From NCBI GenBank assembly GCA_018873225.1, contig JAEILZ010000009.1, forward strand, positions 2,161,501 to 2,225,500: a DNA stretch of 64,000 bases. The letters are read 5' to 3'. This document shows, in pieces, positions 32,354-42,910 of this stretch. Origin of the DNA: [Phialemoniopsis] sp. UDSM-2020 (taxonomy: Eukaryota > Ascomycota > Sordariomycetes > Thyridiales > Thyridiaceae). The translations under genes and the position numbers were made by a program. Numbering within the stretch: position 1 is the stretch's first letter; every line of letters starts with the position of its first letter. The notes beneath the pieces were generated by a model. That model worked only from the letters and a program-made list of their open reading frames with translations, searched no databases and was not told the DNA's origin.

Positions 32354-33451
32354 CTACTCATTGTCCGAGTCCATTTCCTCGGCCAGGGCACCAACAGCCT
32401 TGACATCAGCATTCAGGACGAGCAGCATAGCCTGGAAGCCGAGTCGAAGCTCCTTGATCTCTCCCCGAAGCTGCTTGATCTTCTGATCCTTGAGCTCATC
32501 GCTGCGCTTCAGATTCTTGATCTCGACCAAGGCTGCGAGCATCATGTTCTTGTAGCGGTCCACATCGTCACTCAGCTCGACTTGCTCCTTGTCGTAGACC
32601 TCGAGAAAGTTTCCTCGGAAATCCTCGAGAGCCGAGACAGCAGCAGCGCCGGCCGCAAGCTGCAGGCCGGTCTCGATGTTGGGATCAATCGCGGCCCGAA
32701 GGGCCTCCGTGATGTCGCCAAGATCCTGATCGCCTCCTTCGAGATGGCTCTTTCGGGCCGCAGCCTTGGCAGCAGCAGCCCGATTGTCATCCGCCTTGGG
32801 GCGGGTTGGGAGCGACGCTCCAAAGGAGCCGGTGGTTGTACCCTAGAGAGAGAAAAATATCCATCAGCGCCGGTTGGAAACGCTGAGTAAGTCTTCCACC
32901 AAGGTATCATCAAAGCAACCCGCGACGCATTCTCATCACGGCCAACGGCGGCCAAGTACCGTCACCTCGAGGTGATTAGCCACGAGGATTAGCTCGACTT
33001 CAACATCGTATCGCCGAGAACGAAGGACGTATGCGTGATTGAATGTGACTTCAGAGGAACAACTTTGTGTTGCACAGGGCTTGGCTAGACCATCAGGAGA
33101 CTCGGACTCCGGTGAAGCACCCCAGGGTGTGCCCTGGGTGGATAAGAATTCATTCCCAATCCACTGGTTTCCCGGCGATGTCAAATCAGATGATCGAGAA
33201 TGAATCTTGGTCCTGAAAATGTGCACAAAGGGGTAAATCGCAGACTCACCACTCTCAGACGCCACGCCGAAGCTAGCACAGAGTGAAGGGTATCTAAGCC
33301 GTGCGATTGTTTGACGTTCATGAAGCCAACTGGGCAGCCGCGGGAGGTGATGAAGGCCTTGGTGGTGGATGTGGATGTAAAGACTTACCGTGTCGTGCTT
33401 GTCGTCGACTTCCATTGCAACGACACTCTCAAGAGCCAAGTTCGAAGCCAT
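32354..33451 (-). CDS. coiled-coil protein of unknown function (gene C), 3 exons, 5' part tentative
   Basis: The last exon, 32842-32354, is the surest part. It reads GTTTGSFGASLPTRPKADD, then ALRAAIDPNIETGLQLAAGA and a coiled coil (DRYKNMMLAALVEIKNLKRS, KIKQLRGEIKELRLGFQAML), ending EEMDSDNE. A preceding exon ends at 32966 (FNHAYVLRSRRYDVEVELIL, then VANHLE) and joins in phase 0. The first exon probably starts at 33451 (MASNLALESVVAMEVDDKHD) and ends at a good GTAAGT donor, but the next acceptor is uncertain. No known family. Copies of the 18-base motif lie at 32193 and 33544, so the gene is bracketed by them in direct orientation. The promoter side has a G-rich run at 33698-33715. Confidence 0.5.
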
Positions 33452-34073
33452 CTGAGTTACGTGATGATAGTTAGCATGATGAGAAGAAAGATGATGAAGT
33501 GTAAGATGATGGAGGGAAGTTTGAGGCAGGGCGTATGTAAGAGTTAGGCAGTGGGATAGCCCATCAAAGGCCACAGAAAATACTTGCCTTGATCAAGATA
33601 TTCAAATGGTCATGCAAGACGTAGGAGGTGGACAGTGGGCGGCGGGAGGGCAGAGAAAAGACGCTTGGTGAAATTGTTGTTTGTGGGAGGAAGATGGAGG
33701 GAGGGGAGGGGAGGGAAAGGACCTTTTTATATTGCGAAAGGTGGTGACAGTGGGCAATTTGGATCCTGCAAACGCGAATTTCAAAGATATTGAGAAAATA
33801 GTGTGGCTGTCTTTTCAAATATTCATGCGATGACGAGGTGAGTTGAAAGTGAGGTGGATGGTGAATCGCTGGAATCAACAGAAAGCCTCGAGTCAATTTG
33901 GCACAGACCATTTCATAGCTTCCAGGTCCTGACCCATATCTCCCCGCCTCAGGTAGCTATCTGCTTGTACCATCGGACTCTCTGCTTTTACCAGAAGCGC
34001 AGCCCCGGCCCGAAGCGCTTGTAGACTCTTTCCAAGCTTCCCAATAGTCGTACACTTCCGAACTGCATCAACA
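33452..34073. other. intergenic with 18-base motif and G-rich tract
   Basis: Motif TTAGGCAGTGGGATAGCC at 33544-33561. GGGAGGGGAGGGGAGGG at 33699-33715 could form a G-quadruplex; on the other strand it is a typical CT-rich fungal promoter tract. Confidence 0.45.
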
Positions 34074-34833
34074 ATGGTAACAGCCAGACCTGTGTAAAGG
34101 TCGAGTGTCTTTCTAACCCTTCAATAGAATCCGACAAAAGCCCAATGGAAGCGCAAGAATCAGAGGGCCAGAAGGGCGGCGAGGCGAGCGGCTGAGAAAC
34201 TCGCAAGCAACACTGTTAAAGAGGCAAGCCCTCTGGCACAGACCGTGCGTCATGTACTGTTTCCTTCCACTACTGCACTCGCTTACAAGGGGTACAGGAA
34301 GGCAATGGAGGCCCGAGAAAGAGCGTCCGGCTGGCACAGGCTCTAAATCATGCGAAGGAGGAACAAGACCAGTACAAGAAGGCCCAGGTCAGTTTCTGGA
34401 AAAGCGCTTGATCCATAGCCGAAGGGACGCTTAGCAACGTCATTGCTAAAAGCTTATCTCTGACCAGACCCTGCAGCATGGAGTTGGTATTCCTGAATCC
34501 TTGAGAGACCTGGTGGACGAAGTCAAGGGTATGAGAGCCGACATGCAGCGCATGGAGAAGCGCTTGGATGATGCCATCAGCATGGGCACGGAGCGGCTCG
34601 ACAAGGTTGACGATCGGCTAAACAAGCTTGACGAGGCGTTGGAGATTACAGACCAGGCCATCATACAGCTCGCATTCGACAAGAATTATATCATCGATGA
34701 GTTTGATGTCTTGCGAAAGCTGGGCAAGTCACTGGAATACCGAATGTTTACAGTGTTTCAATACCTGCGCGACTCACTCCAGCGGCCGGACTCGGATGAG
34801 CTTGATAGAGACTTTCACCTACCCACGGATTAA
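34074..34833 (+). CDS. coiled-coil paralogue A with ATG-only first exon, probable frameshift
   Basis: The start codon 34074-34076 is followed at once by a GT donor. The intron ends at 34127 with branch site TTCTAACCC. Exon 2 (34128-34387) reads MNPTKAQWKRKNQRARRAAR onwards, very basic, to KGYRKAMEARERA. Then a shift of frame near 34318 is needed to reach LAQALNHAKEEQDQYKKAQ, the intron 34388-34467, and exon 3 (34468-34833). Alternatively an intron of about 100 bases with donor GTGCGT near 34245 removes the problem. Exon 3 has a coiled coil (MRADMQRMEKRLDDAISMGT) and the C-terminal motif LAFDKNYIIDEFDVLRK, then LRDSLQRPDSDELDRDF, shared with gene B at 36301. Family unknown. Confidence 0.55.
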
Positions 34834-35266
34834 GGGTATCAACGGCAAGATCCCACTGTCTTCAAATCTAGGGACAGGACTGTGGAAGTCTAGGAAAGGA
34901 TACGTCTGGAAAGCACATTATTTCAAGTAAAGGCCTTGAGCTAGCCTCTGTGACCTTGGTAAGCTGTCACAAAATATGGCAAGGGGTTTGACAGTGTCAT
35001 AAGGACGAAGAAGTATGGAGAGTTGCCGCCGTGGTGGAAGGTAAGATCACGATGTATAGATAACAATGGCAGAATCAGCCTCATTCATTGTGAAATGTAG
35101 TGAATTTCGATTCTCGTCAATGAACAGTATTTCCGCTTCCTGCCTCTGTGTTTGTATGCCGAGCAAATCTCTCGGAATTTCCCAATGGGAGTTATGGTCG
35201 CTCTGGCGGCTTTCTGGATGCTTCGCGGTGCGCTGGGATAGTAGAATGCGATCGTCGTTAGCGGGA
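34834..35266. other. intergenic
   Basis: 433 bases, nothing recognised. Confidence 0.35.
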
Positions 35267-35820
35267 CTAATAAAAGGCCAAGGCGGAATTGTAAGTTAGT
35301 GGGTCTATGTTAGTGTCAGTTGCTCGGCGTTGGCTCTGGTAGAGATGTGTCTGCATGCCGTTGCAGACATTTGAGTAGAGATTGACAATGGCCTGGACCA
35401 GGAGGTTCTCCCTCCATCGTGCGGCGCAATATTCATTCAGCATTTCTTCAATGAAGAGCACGAGTTAGCCAGTGTAAAGTGAAAGCATGTCTGAGATCGT
35501 GGCTCTGGGAGGGCGAAGGGAAATGCTGGACTTACGGTGGTGATTCCCAAGCACCGTGACCATGGCGATGCAGCCGTTGGACTGATCGGCAGTCTCGCCG
35601 TTTCTGACGCAACTCGATGTAAACGAGGGCTGGTTGAGCCTGTGCGCAAGAGGGGAACTCAGGGACCCAGATGGCTTGACTAGCTCTTCTGCGGACATAT
35701 CCTGTCTAAAAGACTTCCAGAGCTTAGGTTCTTCGCTTTGGAATTTACCAAAAGCACGGTCCCATCTCTCCCCCGACGAAGATCTGTACGGCGCGCTTGG
35801 GAGCGTCGGAAGACATCTGA
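35267..35820 (-). CDS. NACHT_N-like coding fragment, 5' end unresolved
   Basis: Minus strand. One frame runs without a stop through SSGERWDRAFGKFQSEEPKL, then WKSFRQDMSAEELVKPSG, to a donor at 35536. It continues after an intron at 35445 (MLNEYCAARWRENLLVQAIV) to a stop at 35267. The first block resembles the N-terminal domain that precedes NACHT in fungal STAND proteins (a W-x-x-A-x-x-x-x-x-x-E-x-P-x-L pattern). No NTPase follows, so this is either a short stand-alone relative or a remnant. No start codon in the right frame was found; an upstream exon is likely. Low confidence in the family name. Confidence 0.35.
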
Positions 35821-36300
35821 GGGGGCAGCAGAGTTCGCAAGGATCTTGAGCAAGTAGAAAGAATTACCTTGAAATGGCGGGACGACAGATGAATGCTTAC
35901 TCTGTTGGAGGTGATCTCTGGTGATGGTCAGATATATATAGAGATGGATAAAGCTCGAGTTGGTTGAAGAAAGTAAAGTTGTAGTTGGCTAGGGAAACAA
36001 CAGTTGGAGAGAGGGAAGAGGAGGCGGGGGATGTATTTACAGATGCGGGAGAGTAGCTTGAAATCAGCAAACAGGTAGGACGTTCCTCATGAGTTACTGA
36101 GCGAGAAAGTGAAGTCAGGCAAATGCAAACTGTCGCTGTTGGGGACCGTGGTTTGTCCCACCAAAGTTCTGTTGATTGCTGAGTGAAAGCTAGCCCCAAA
36201 CTTCCGCGACAACAAACGACGCGTCATTGCAGCCAACCGTGGCCGTCTTCCCCGTCAATAACTCGTTACGACCAGCAAACGTGCTTTTCTGGACCTCACC
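35821..36300. other. intergenic, promoter of gene B
   Basis: Contains a TATATATAGA run at about 35932. No gene supported. Confidence 0.35.
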
Positions 36301-37100
36301 ATGGTATGCGAGCCATCTGCCTGATTGATTGATTGCTTTTGATGACTCGCGTCTTCTGACTGACTGTTCTAGGCTGGAAAGGGAAGAAAGTCGAGAATGG
36401 AGCGATTTCATGAGAAGAAGCAGGCTGCGTTGCGGAGTGCCAAAGCAAAGGTCAAGTCCATCAAGCGCGATGGGTCTAAGCCGGAGCATGGCTCCGACGA
36501 CAAGGTGCTCCTGGAAAAGCCTTTCTTTGCAATGAATGCCGTACTGACAGTCAAGGACAAGTTCCTACCGCGTCGCCGAAGCGAACGTCTTGCACGAGCT
36601 GCTGAGAAAGCCAAGGTTGAGTGGCAGAAGCATACCAAGGCAGCCGTAAGTTGGTCGACTTCAAACATGCCCAAGGCTCTGAACATAATACCTAACTAGT
36701 ATCACAGTCCCGTACCGATGGCTATCATCAAGTCATTGTCAACGAGCTAAAGAGACAGAACGACCGGATAGACAAGCTCGAGAAGGACCGTCTGGACAAG
36801 ATCGAAGACATGCTTGCCGAGCAGAAACGCTCCATCCAGGAAGGTCTTGCCCATGTCGAGAAGCTCTTCGCCGACTACGACGAGAAGCTGGCCGTCAACG
36901 ACGCCGCCAGTTGCGAGCTCGCCTTTGACAAGAACGTCATCATTGACGAGGCTGCCATCATGAGAAAGAGGCTGCGAAAGATGGATCATCGCATCAGCAC
37001 GACGATGCGGCACCTGCGCGAGACTCTGTCTGATGTGCGTGCCGATCAGCTCGACAAGGACTACTATGCACGCATCATTTCCGAGAATGACATCCTCTAG
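36301..37100 (+). CDS. coiled-coil paralogue B with ATG-only first exon, 222 aa
   Basis: Exons 36301-36303 (just ATG), 36373-36645 and 36708-37100, all phase 0. The protein starts MAGKGRKSRMERFHEKKQAA and has a Lys/Arg-rich N-terminal half (RRRSERLARAAEKAKVEWQK). A coiled coil follows (NELKRQNDRIDKLEKDRLDK, MLAEQKRSIQEGLAHVEKLF). The C-terminal domain, ELAFDKNVIIDEAAIMRKRL to LRETLSDVRADQLDKDYY, matches gene A (34074-34833) by eye: DKN-x-IIDE, then RK, then LR-x-x-L, then D-x-LD-x-D. Family unknown to me. A basic N-terminus plus coiled coil suggests nucleic-acid or multimer association (inference). If the ATG exon is rejected, translation could begin at 36397 (MERFHEKK). Confidence 0.7.
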
Positions 37101-37784
37101 TCATCTTGTGTACTATCGGATGCGTCAACCTACGAGCTGGGAAATTCTGTGGAACTAGGCACTGGGTTCGGTACTTTGAAATGCAAGGACAAAGTCTACA
37201 ATGCTTGCACACTCTGACTAACTCACCGTCTGTAATTTGTTTCGTCTTCATCATATCTTTCTGTCAACTTTTTCCTTTTCTCTTCTGATGTTTTCTATTT
37301 CTTCTTTTTTATTTGAGAAAAAGAAAAGACAAGAAGACAAGAGAAGAAAAGCGGGAATGATGAAAGAAAAAAGACAGAAAGAAAAGGACAGAAGGGAGAA
37401 AAAGGAGCAGATTGGGGAGCGCATGTGTTTGGAGGCTAACGTTGGTTTTGGTCCGTGAACAATGACCAAGAGAAGGAGTGGCACTGGATCGGTAGGCAGC
37501 TGATCAGCTTGCTTATGGCGATGGTTAGAACACCCAGACAGTGGGATAATCGTATCGAGGCTGTAAAGACTTTGTCCCCACACCCACCAAGGTAGACCAC
37601 GAGGTACAGAATATAAAAAACTGTCAATACATGTGCGATTTGTACATTAGAGTGACGGTAGAAGCAATCATTAAAGCCCATATTTTTACGGATGCAGTCC
37701 CTATCAAACAAAAACGCCAAATGCCCAAACAGATATCGCCAGTAAGCTTGGTGTCCCTAGAACCCGAAGCAAAGAACCCCACCC
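37101..37784. other. intergenic with low-complexity A/G run and one 18-base motif variant
   Basis: A T-rich then A/G-rich stretch at 37250-37420 gives spurious Lys/Arg ORFs. The motif variant CAGACAGTGGGATAATC lies at 37535-37551. No gene. Confidence 0.45.
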
Positions 37785-40580
37785 TTACGTGTACACACTC
37801 TCCGTCCAGGAATTGAGCTGGAGACCCTTCTCTGCCATCTCGGCGTCCTTCAGGAAATCCAGCGGCATCCACACCAAGTGACCCTTGATCTGGTCGAGAT
37901 ACCTCCGGACCTCGTCGGCCGGCATGAACTTGTCATAGATGTGGCCCGACTTGACGCCCTTGGGGGGCAGGAACATGTTGTAATCATCGAAAGTTTTCAC
38001 TAGAGACACATTGTCAGCACATTGTCTTGGATGGAGACGAAGGAAGACTGGGGATACACACCATGGTCATCAGGATCAGCCCTAAACAACCGCCTAAACA
38101 GCTCCGTGTTGGTCGACGCCTGGCTCGTCCACTTCTCCCACACCTCGTCCGACATGGGGTCCTCGACAAATTTGTAGCTATCCTCCTGATCCAGCACATT
38201 ATTCGGCGAGTCATCCCCGGGCGGCTGCGCATTGGGATCCTCCGAGGCATCAAGGTCCTGCGGCGGCAGCAGGCCCAAATGCTCGCGCCACAGGTACCGC
38301 CGCAGCGTGGCGGCGTGGTACCCGGCCTCGTAGGGCTCGCCGTCCATCGTCGACTTGATCAGCTTCGTGTCCTCCATGACGATGCTGAGCTCCGAGTCGT
38401 GCGAGCCCATCTGGCTGCGGTCGTTGAGGTTGCTGCTGCCGCACACGACGACGCGGTCGTCGACGATGAGCAGCTTGGCGTGGATGTAGAGCTCCTCCTG
38501 GATCCAGTTGGGCACCTCGTCCTTGGCGTCGCCCTCCCAGTGCTCCTCGGACAGCGGGCCCGTGTCGGCCATGGCGTGGTGCGCGACGCTGAACGACGTC
38601 GAGGGCCCGTTTTCCTTTTCGTCCTGCTGCTTGCCGTCGCCCGCCGCCTCGAAGCGCCGCTTGGCGTCGGCGGCCTTTTCGTCGGCGTCGGATTTCTGTC
38701 CCTCCTTTTGAAAGTCCTTCTTCTCCTGCGCGTTGGCCTGGTCCTTCTTCTCGCCCATGTGCGTGTCGCGCCCGTCGTTGGGGTCGACCGTGCCGTGGAT
38801 GCCCTCGCCCATGATCTCCTCGGCCTCGGCGCGCTGCACCTCTTGGTACTTCACGCCCGATTCTTCCTCTTGCTTCTTGATGGCGGCCGTCTTGTTGAGG
38901 CGGTCGTAGCTGCGCAGGTTGAAGAAGAAGATGTGCTTGGTCGGGTCGACCCCCTCGGCTTTGACCTGCTCGAAGATGGAGTGGGGGCCGCGGCAGATGC
39001 TCTTGTACTGGTAGTCCATGATGGCGCGCGTGCCGGTCGCGGCGTCGTCGCGCAGGTCGCCTGCGAAACCGGGGATGGCGGGGATGAGGATGATGACGCG
39101 GAACTTGCGGTTCTCCTTGCCGGCGCGGACGACGGCGTCGACGATGGCGCGGCCGATGGTGTTGTGGATGGGCGACTGCTGGTCTCCCGTGGCCGTGATG
39201 AAGAACTGGTTCTCGATGTAGACGTAGTGCTTGGCGTTGCGGATGAGTTCGGAGTAGGCGTTCTGGATGGAGTGGTCGGTGAGCACACCACTCGACCAGT
39301 CGGCACTCGAGCGCACCAGCTGCGCGTGGACACTTCCGCGATTGTCGAGGTTCTTGGTCTCCATGGGAGAAATCGGGTGGACGATGTAGTCGCCGACGGG
39401 GTGCTTGGGCCGCTGGACGCCGACCAGGTCCTCGTCGTCGCCCTGGCGGCCGCGCAGCTCGAGCCAGTCGAAGCGCTCGTCGCGCTTGTACTTGTCGCGC
39501 TTGACAAAGTTCCAGCGCAGGACAAAGTGCTCGGCGATGTCGTAGACGCAGGGGCCGATGACGCCCATGGCGACGTCGTGCCAGGGCATGCGGCCGTACT
39601 CGGCCTTGCTCAGCTCGTTCTGCTTCCAGTCCTGCACGTTCTTGAAGTCCATGACGCGGTTGTTGTTGAAGTCCTGGCCCGGCCAGACCTCGTTGGCCAC
39701 GCCCTCCGGGTGGACGTCGGACAGCAAGTGCTGGTGGGCGTCCCAGCGGCCGAAGCACATGTCGAGACCGCCGATGAAGGCCATCTCGTAGTCAATCACG
39801 ATGAACTTCTCGTGGTGCGCCCAGTAGAAGGTCATGTCGGCGGCGTTCTCGAGCACGTTGTGGTCCGGGTGGCGCATGATCTTGATGTTGCCGTGGCCCT
39901 TGGACCCCTCCGGGCACAGCGCCTGCAGCGCGTGCTTGGTGTGCTCCGAGTTGCAGGTCAGCGCGGCCTCGACCTCGCGGTAGACGCAGACGTAGACCTT
40001 GACGCCGCGCTCGGCCGCGCGCTTGATGATCTGGTCCAGGCGCCACTCCTGGTTGTAGTACGGCGGGCGGCGCAGGAAGAGCTCCGGCGACAGCCACCAG
40101 TCGGCGATGTAGATGCTCTCCTTGGCCTTTTCCATGGCGACCGAGACGGCCCAGAAGTAGTCCCTGCCGTCGACGTACCACTTGATCATGTTGCCGTCGC
40201 GCTCCGGGAAGAAGGACTCGAAGCGGTGCGACTCGCAGATCTTGGTCCGCTTGTCGTCGCAGGCCTTTTCGTGCTCCTCATCGTGCCTGTGTTGCGGGTT
40301 GAACTGTCCCGCGCAAGTGTCCAGTCAGTACGGCGGGGTGGATCCAGAGAGTGAGGTGGTGCCTACCAAGTTGGCGAACTTGCCAATCTGATGTCTGCTT
40401 CCTGTCAGTCCTGAAGTCTGGAATCGCAATTGGAATGGGCGCGTACTTCTTGTGGATCAGGTGGACCTTGGTGTCGTGCAGCGAGGCGTTCTCAAGCTTC
40501 TCCTTGATCTCGTGGAACGGGTGCTTCAGCCTGTCGCCCAGGCTGCTCCCCTTGGATTCGTGAGGCTCGTGGGTTGCCAT
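37785..40580 (-). CDS. phospholipase D, 872 aa
   Basis: Hydrolyses phospholipids (typically phosphatidylcholine) to phosphatidic acid. Exons (minus) 40580-40447, 40394-40367, 40303-38062, 37999-37785. Two HKD catalytic motifs are visible: HHEKFIVID near residue 218 and HAKLLIVDD near residue 660, each followed by the expected glycine-serine context (GGLDMCFGRWD; GSSNLNDRSQMG). IADWWLSPELFLRR and IENQFFITAT are further PLD landmarks. No PX or PH domain is present, so this is the short fungal class rather than Spo14-like. Between the two catalytic halves lies a charged, probably disordered insert rich in Lys, Glu, Asp and Gln (about residues 535-640). No signal peptide. The plus-strand 775-codon ORF over the same DNA is an antisense shadow. 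Confidence 0.93.
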
Positions 40581-42068
40581 TTTGGTACGGCTTCTGTCAC
40601 GTTCATGGATGGGGACAAATGTGCCAGTCTCAAAATTTAGGGTTGAGCAAAAAAGTTGGAGAACGTGGACAAGATGAGACGAAAGGGAGCGCTACCCGGG
40701 GCTAAAGAACATTAAAGGATCGCGGGACGAGAGCAGAGCTTCGTAACCCCGACCCATGCCAAGCAAGCCAAGCCTACGAAACGAACGGGAGCGGCGGCTT
40801 CACCGAGTGGCTGGTGTGTGCAGGAATCGCAAGAAGGGAAAACAGGGCCTTGCAGGGCTGCGGTTGCATGTGCATCAGGCGATGTCATCGGTCAGATTGT
40901 ATGCAAGGTCGAGGCAGAACGTGGGGCATGTCGCAAACCGAAGCAAGCTGGAAGCCCATTACTCCATCGCCAATCTCCCACTTCCCAGCTGAAGATGCAA
41001 CATGATCGACAGGGATTTCCCCAGCGGATTCTTATCAATTCACCATATGCCCCAGGGTTCAGAGCTAATTGAGTACATAGACTTTGCCAGATCCGGGCGC
41101 CGTCTTCGATGCCATTTACCTGCGGCCAGATCCAGATGCCCGCTTCCAGTCTGCATCAACGCCCGCCAGCCGGGACGATCTGGCATGACGTCAGCGGGGT
41201 AGGTCAGTCCGGCGTTTCAGGAAGCTTGAAGCACGGCATTGCGCAGCTTTCTTCTGTTATTCGAGAAGGCTGCCCGCTCCTTCAAAGCGGAAATGGGTCG
41301 TGTGCTAGCCCAGGCGCATCCGGTATTCGTGAGCTTGTTCTGCATTCAAGGTTGTCTTGGTCTTGGCGCATGTCATCCAGACAACCCAAGACGGCTCTGC
41401 TGTGCCGAGATGCTGGGACCGGACAAGCTTTAAGGCTGTCTTTGCGTTTGCTCGACGCGCTCAATGACCGCTACTCGCTGCCTTTTGCCGTACATTTCCA
41501 TCATCATCATCTCAGGCATCGTGAAGTGGATATCCAGAGGTTGAACTCGAGCAGATTTCCTCAGGTTTGAGGTTGTAAAACGGCGCCAGCGGGCCGTGAT
41601 GGGGCTGGACCTTCGACACAGGCGGCAGTCGAGTCAGGAAGCTTCGGTATATCCATACAGTGGATATTATCGAAGAAATCGAGGCTCTAAACATCAATTG
41701 ACGCATTTTACCATTGCAAAGCATCAACATGATCGCGATCCTGCCCATTTGGTGTGCATCGAAATCTGGCAGTGGCAACCGAAATAGTTGGCAGCTGCAA
41801 TGACGCCACAGGGAAGCCACACCCGCTATCATCACATGACTGCCCTGGAGACGAGCGCTGGAATTCAGGGGACCAGTTGACGTGGCGCCCAGAGCCACGC
41901 CGCGATATGCGAGCTCGGAGGGGCAAGCTCGCGACGACAACCCCACTGCTTGACCGCTCTCCCTTTCGACTTTGGAGCTCCTCAAACACAAACAACCTTT
42001 TCATCCACGTCCTAGAAAACATCAATTGAGGCATTTCAAGCTTTTGCTGCACATATTATCCGCTCATC
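40581..42068. other. intergenic, 1.5 kb
   Basis: No supported gene. AAACATCAATTGACGCATTT at 41689 and AAACATCAATTGAGGCATTT at 42017 form a small direct repeat upstream of the GLTP gene. Confidence 0.4.
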
Positions 42069-42910
42069 ATGGCCGCTGCAATCCCCCCCGGAGGCACCAT
42101 CGTCGACACCTTCAAGAAGTCGTTTGTCGACGTCCCCATCGACTCGGAGAAGGACAATGCCATCTCCACCGCCGAGTTCCTCGAGGCTGCCGAGTCTCTG
42201 ACCACCATGTTCGGTAGGACAGGCCCATTATCCGGTCGACGACGCTGGTACGCAGCTAGCTGACATGTGGTACAGATGTCCTGGGCTCCGTCGCCTTCTC
42301 CCCCGTCAAGTCCGACATGCTCGGCAACGTCAAGGTAGGCATGCATCCCACCCCAGGACCGGAGCTCCGGACTCGGGACTTCGTACCACAACCAGGTCGA
42401 TATGTCCTTGCTGATCACATCTTCTGCGTTATAGAAAATCCGTGATCGTCTCCTAGCCGCGCCCCTCGAAGGCGAGACTGTCCAGGCCCTCTGCCTCAAC
42501 GAGCTCAAGACCAAGAAGCACACCGCTACCGAGGGCCTTCTGTGGCTGACCCGGTAGGTCTTTTCCCCAACATCCGCTTCTACAACTACAGCAAGCTGAC
42601 CATCGTTCTTCCCAGCGGTCTCGAGTTCACCTGCCTCGCCCTCGCCCAGAACGTCGCCAAGCCCACCGAAGAGCTGGCCGACTCCTTCCGCGCCGCCTAC
42701 GGCACCACCCTCAAGCCCCACCACTCCTTCCTGATCAAGCCCGTCTTCAGCGCCGCCATGAGCGCCTGCCCGTACCGCAAGGACTTTTACGCCAAGCTCG
42801 GCTCCGACCAGGAGAAGGTCGCCGCCGACCTGAGGACCTACACCGCCGCCCTCGACAAGATTGTCGGCATCCTCAAGGGCTTCCTTGAGCGCAAGGAGGC
42901 CAAGTGGTAG
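42069..42910 (+). CDS. glycolipid transfer protein (GLTP), HET-C2 type, 205 aa
   Basis: Cytosolic protein that moves glycosphingolipids between membranes. In Podospora anserina the homologue HET-C2 takes part in heterokaryon incompatibility with NLR proteins (established knowledge). Exons 42069-42213, 42276-42334, 42435-42553, 42616-42910. Family features: helix FLEAAESLTTMFDVLGSVAF, then SDMLGNVKKIRDRLL with the ligand-binding D-x-x-x-N-x-x-K/R pattern, then TEGLLWLTRGLEFTCLAL with the sugar-contacting Trp, and HHSFLIKPVFSAAM with the conserved His. It ends with the usual C-terminal ERKEAKW. Length matches the family (about 205). Orthology to het-c is inferred from motif agreement, not tested. 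Confidence 0.93.

Noticed and set aside
32234..32890. 218-codon plus-strand ORF
   Set aside because: Antisense to the coiled-coil exon of gene C; leucine-rich shadow without a motif.
37250..37430. Lys/Glu-rich ORF in an A/G-rich tract
   Set aside because: Simple-sequence translation artefact.
38027..40354. 775-codon plus-strand ORF over the phospholipase D gene
   Set aside because: Antisense shadow of a GC-rich coding region; composition is Val/Leu/Arg/Asp low complexity and no domain is seen.
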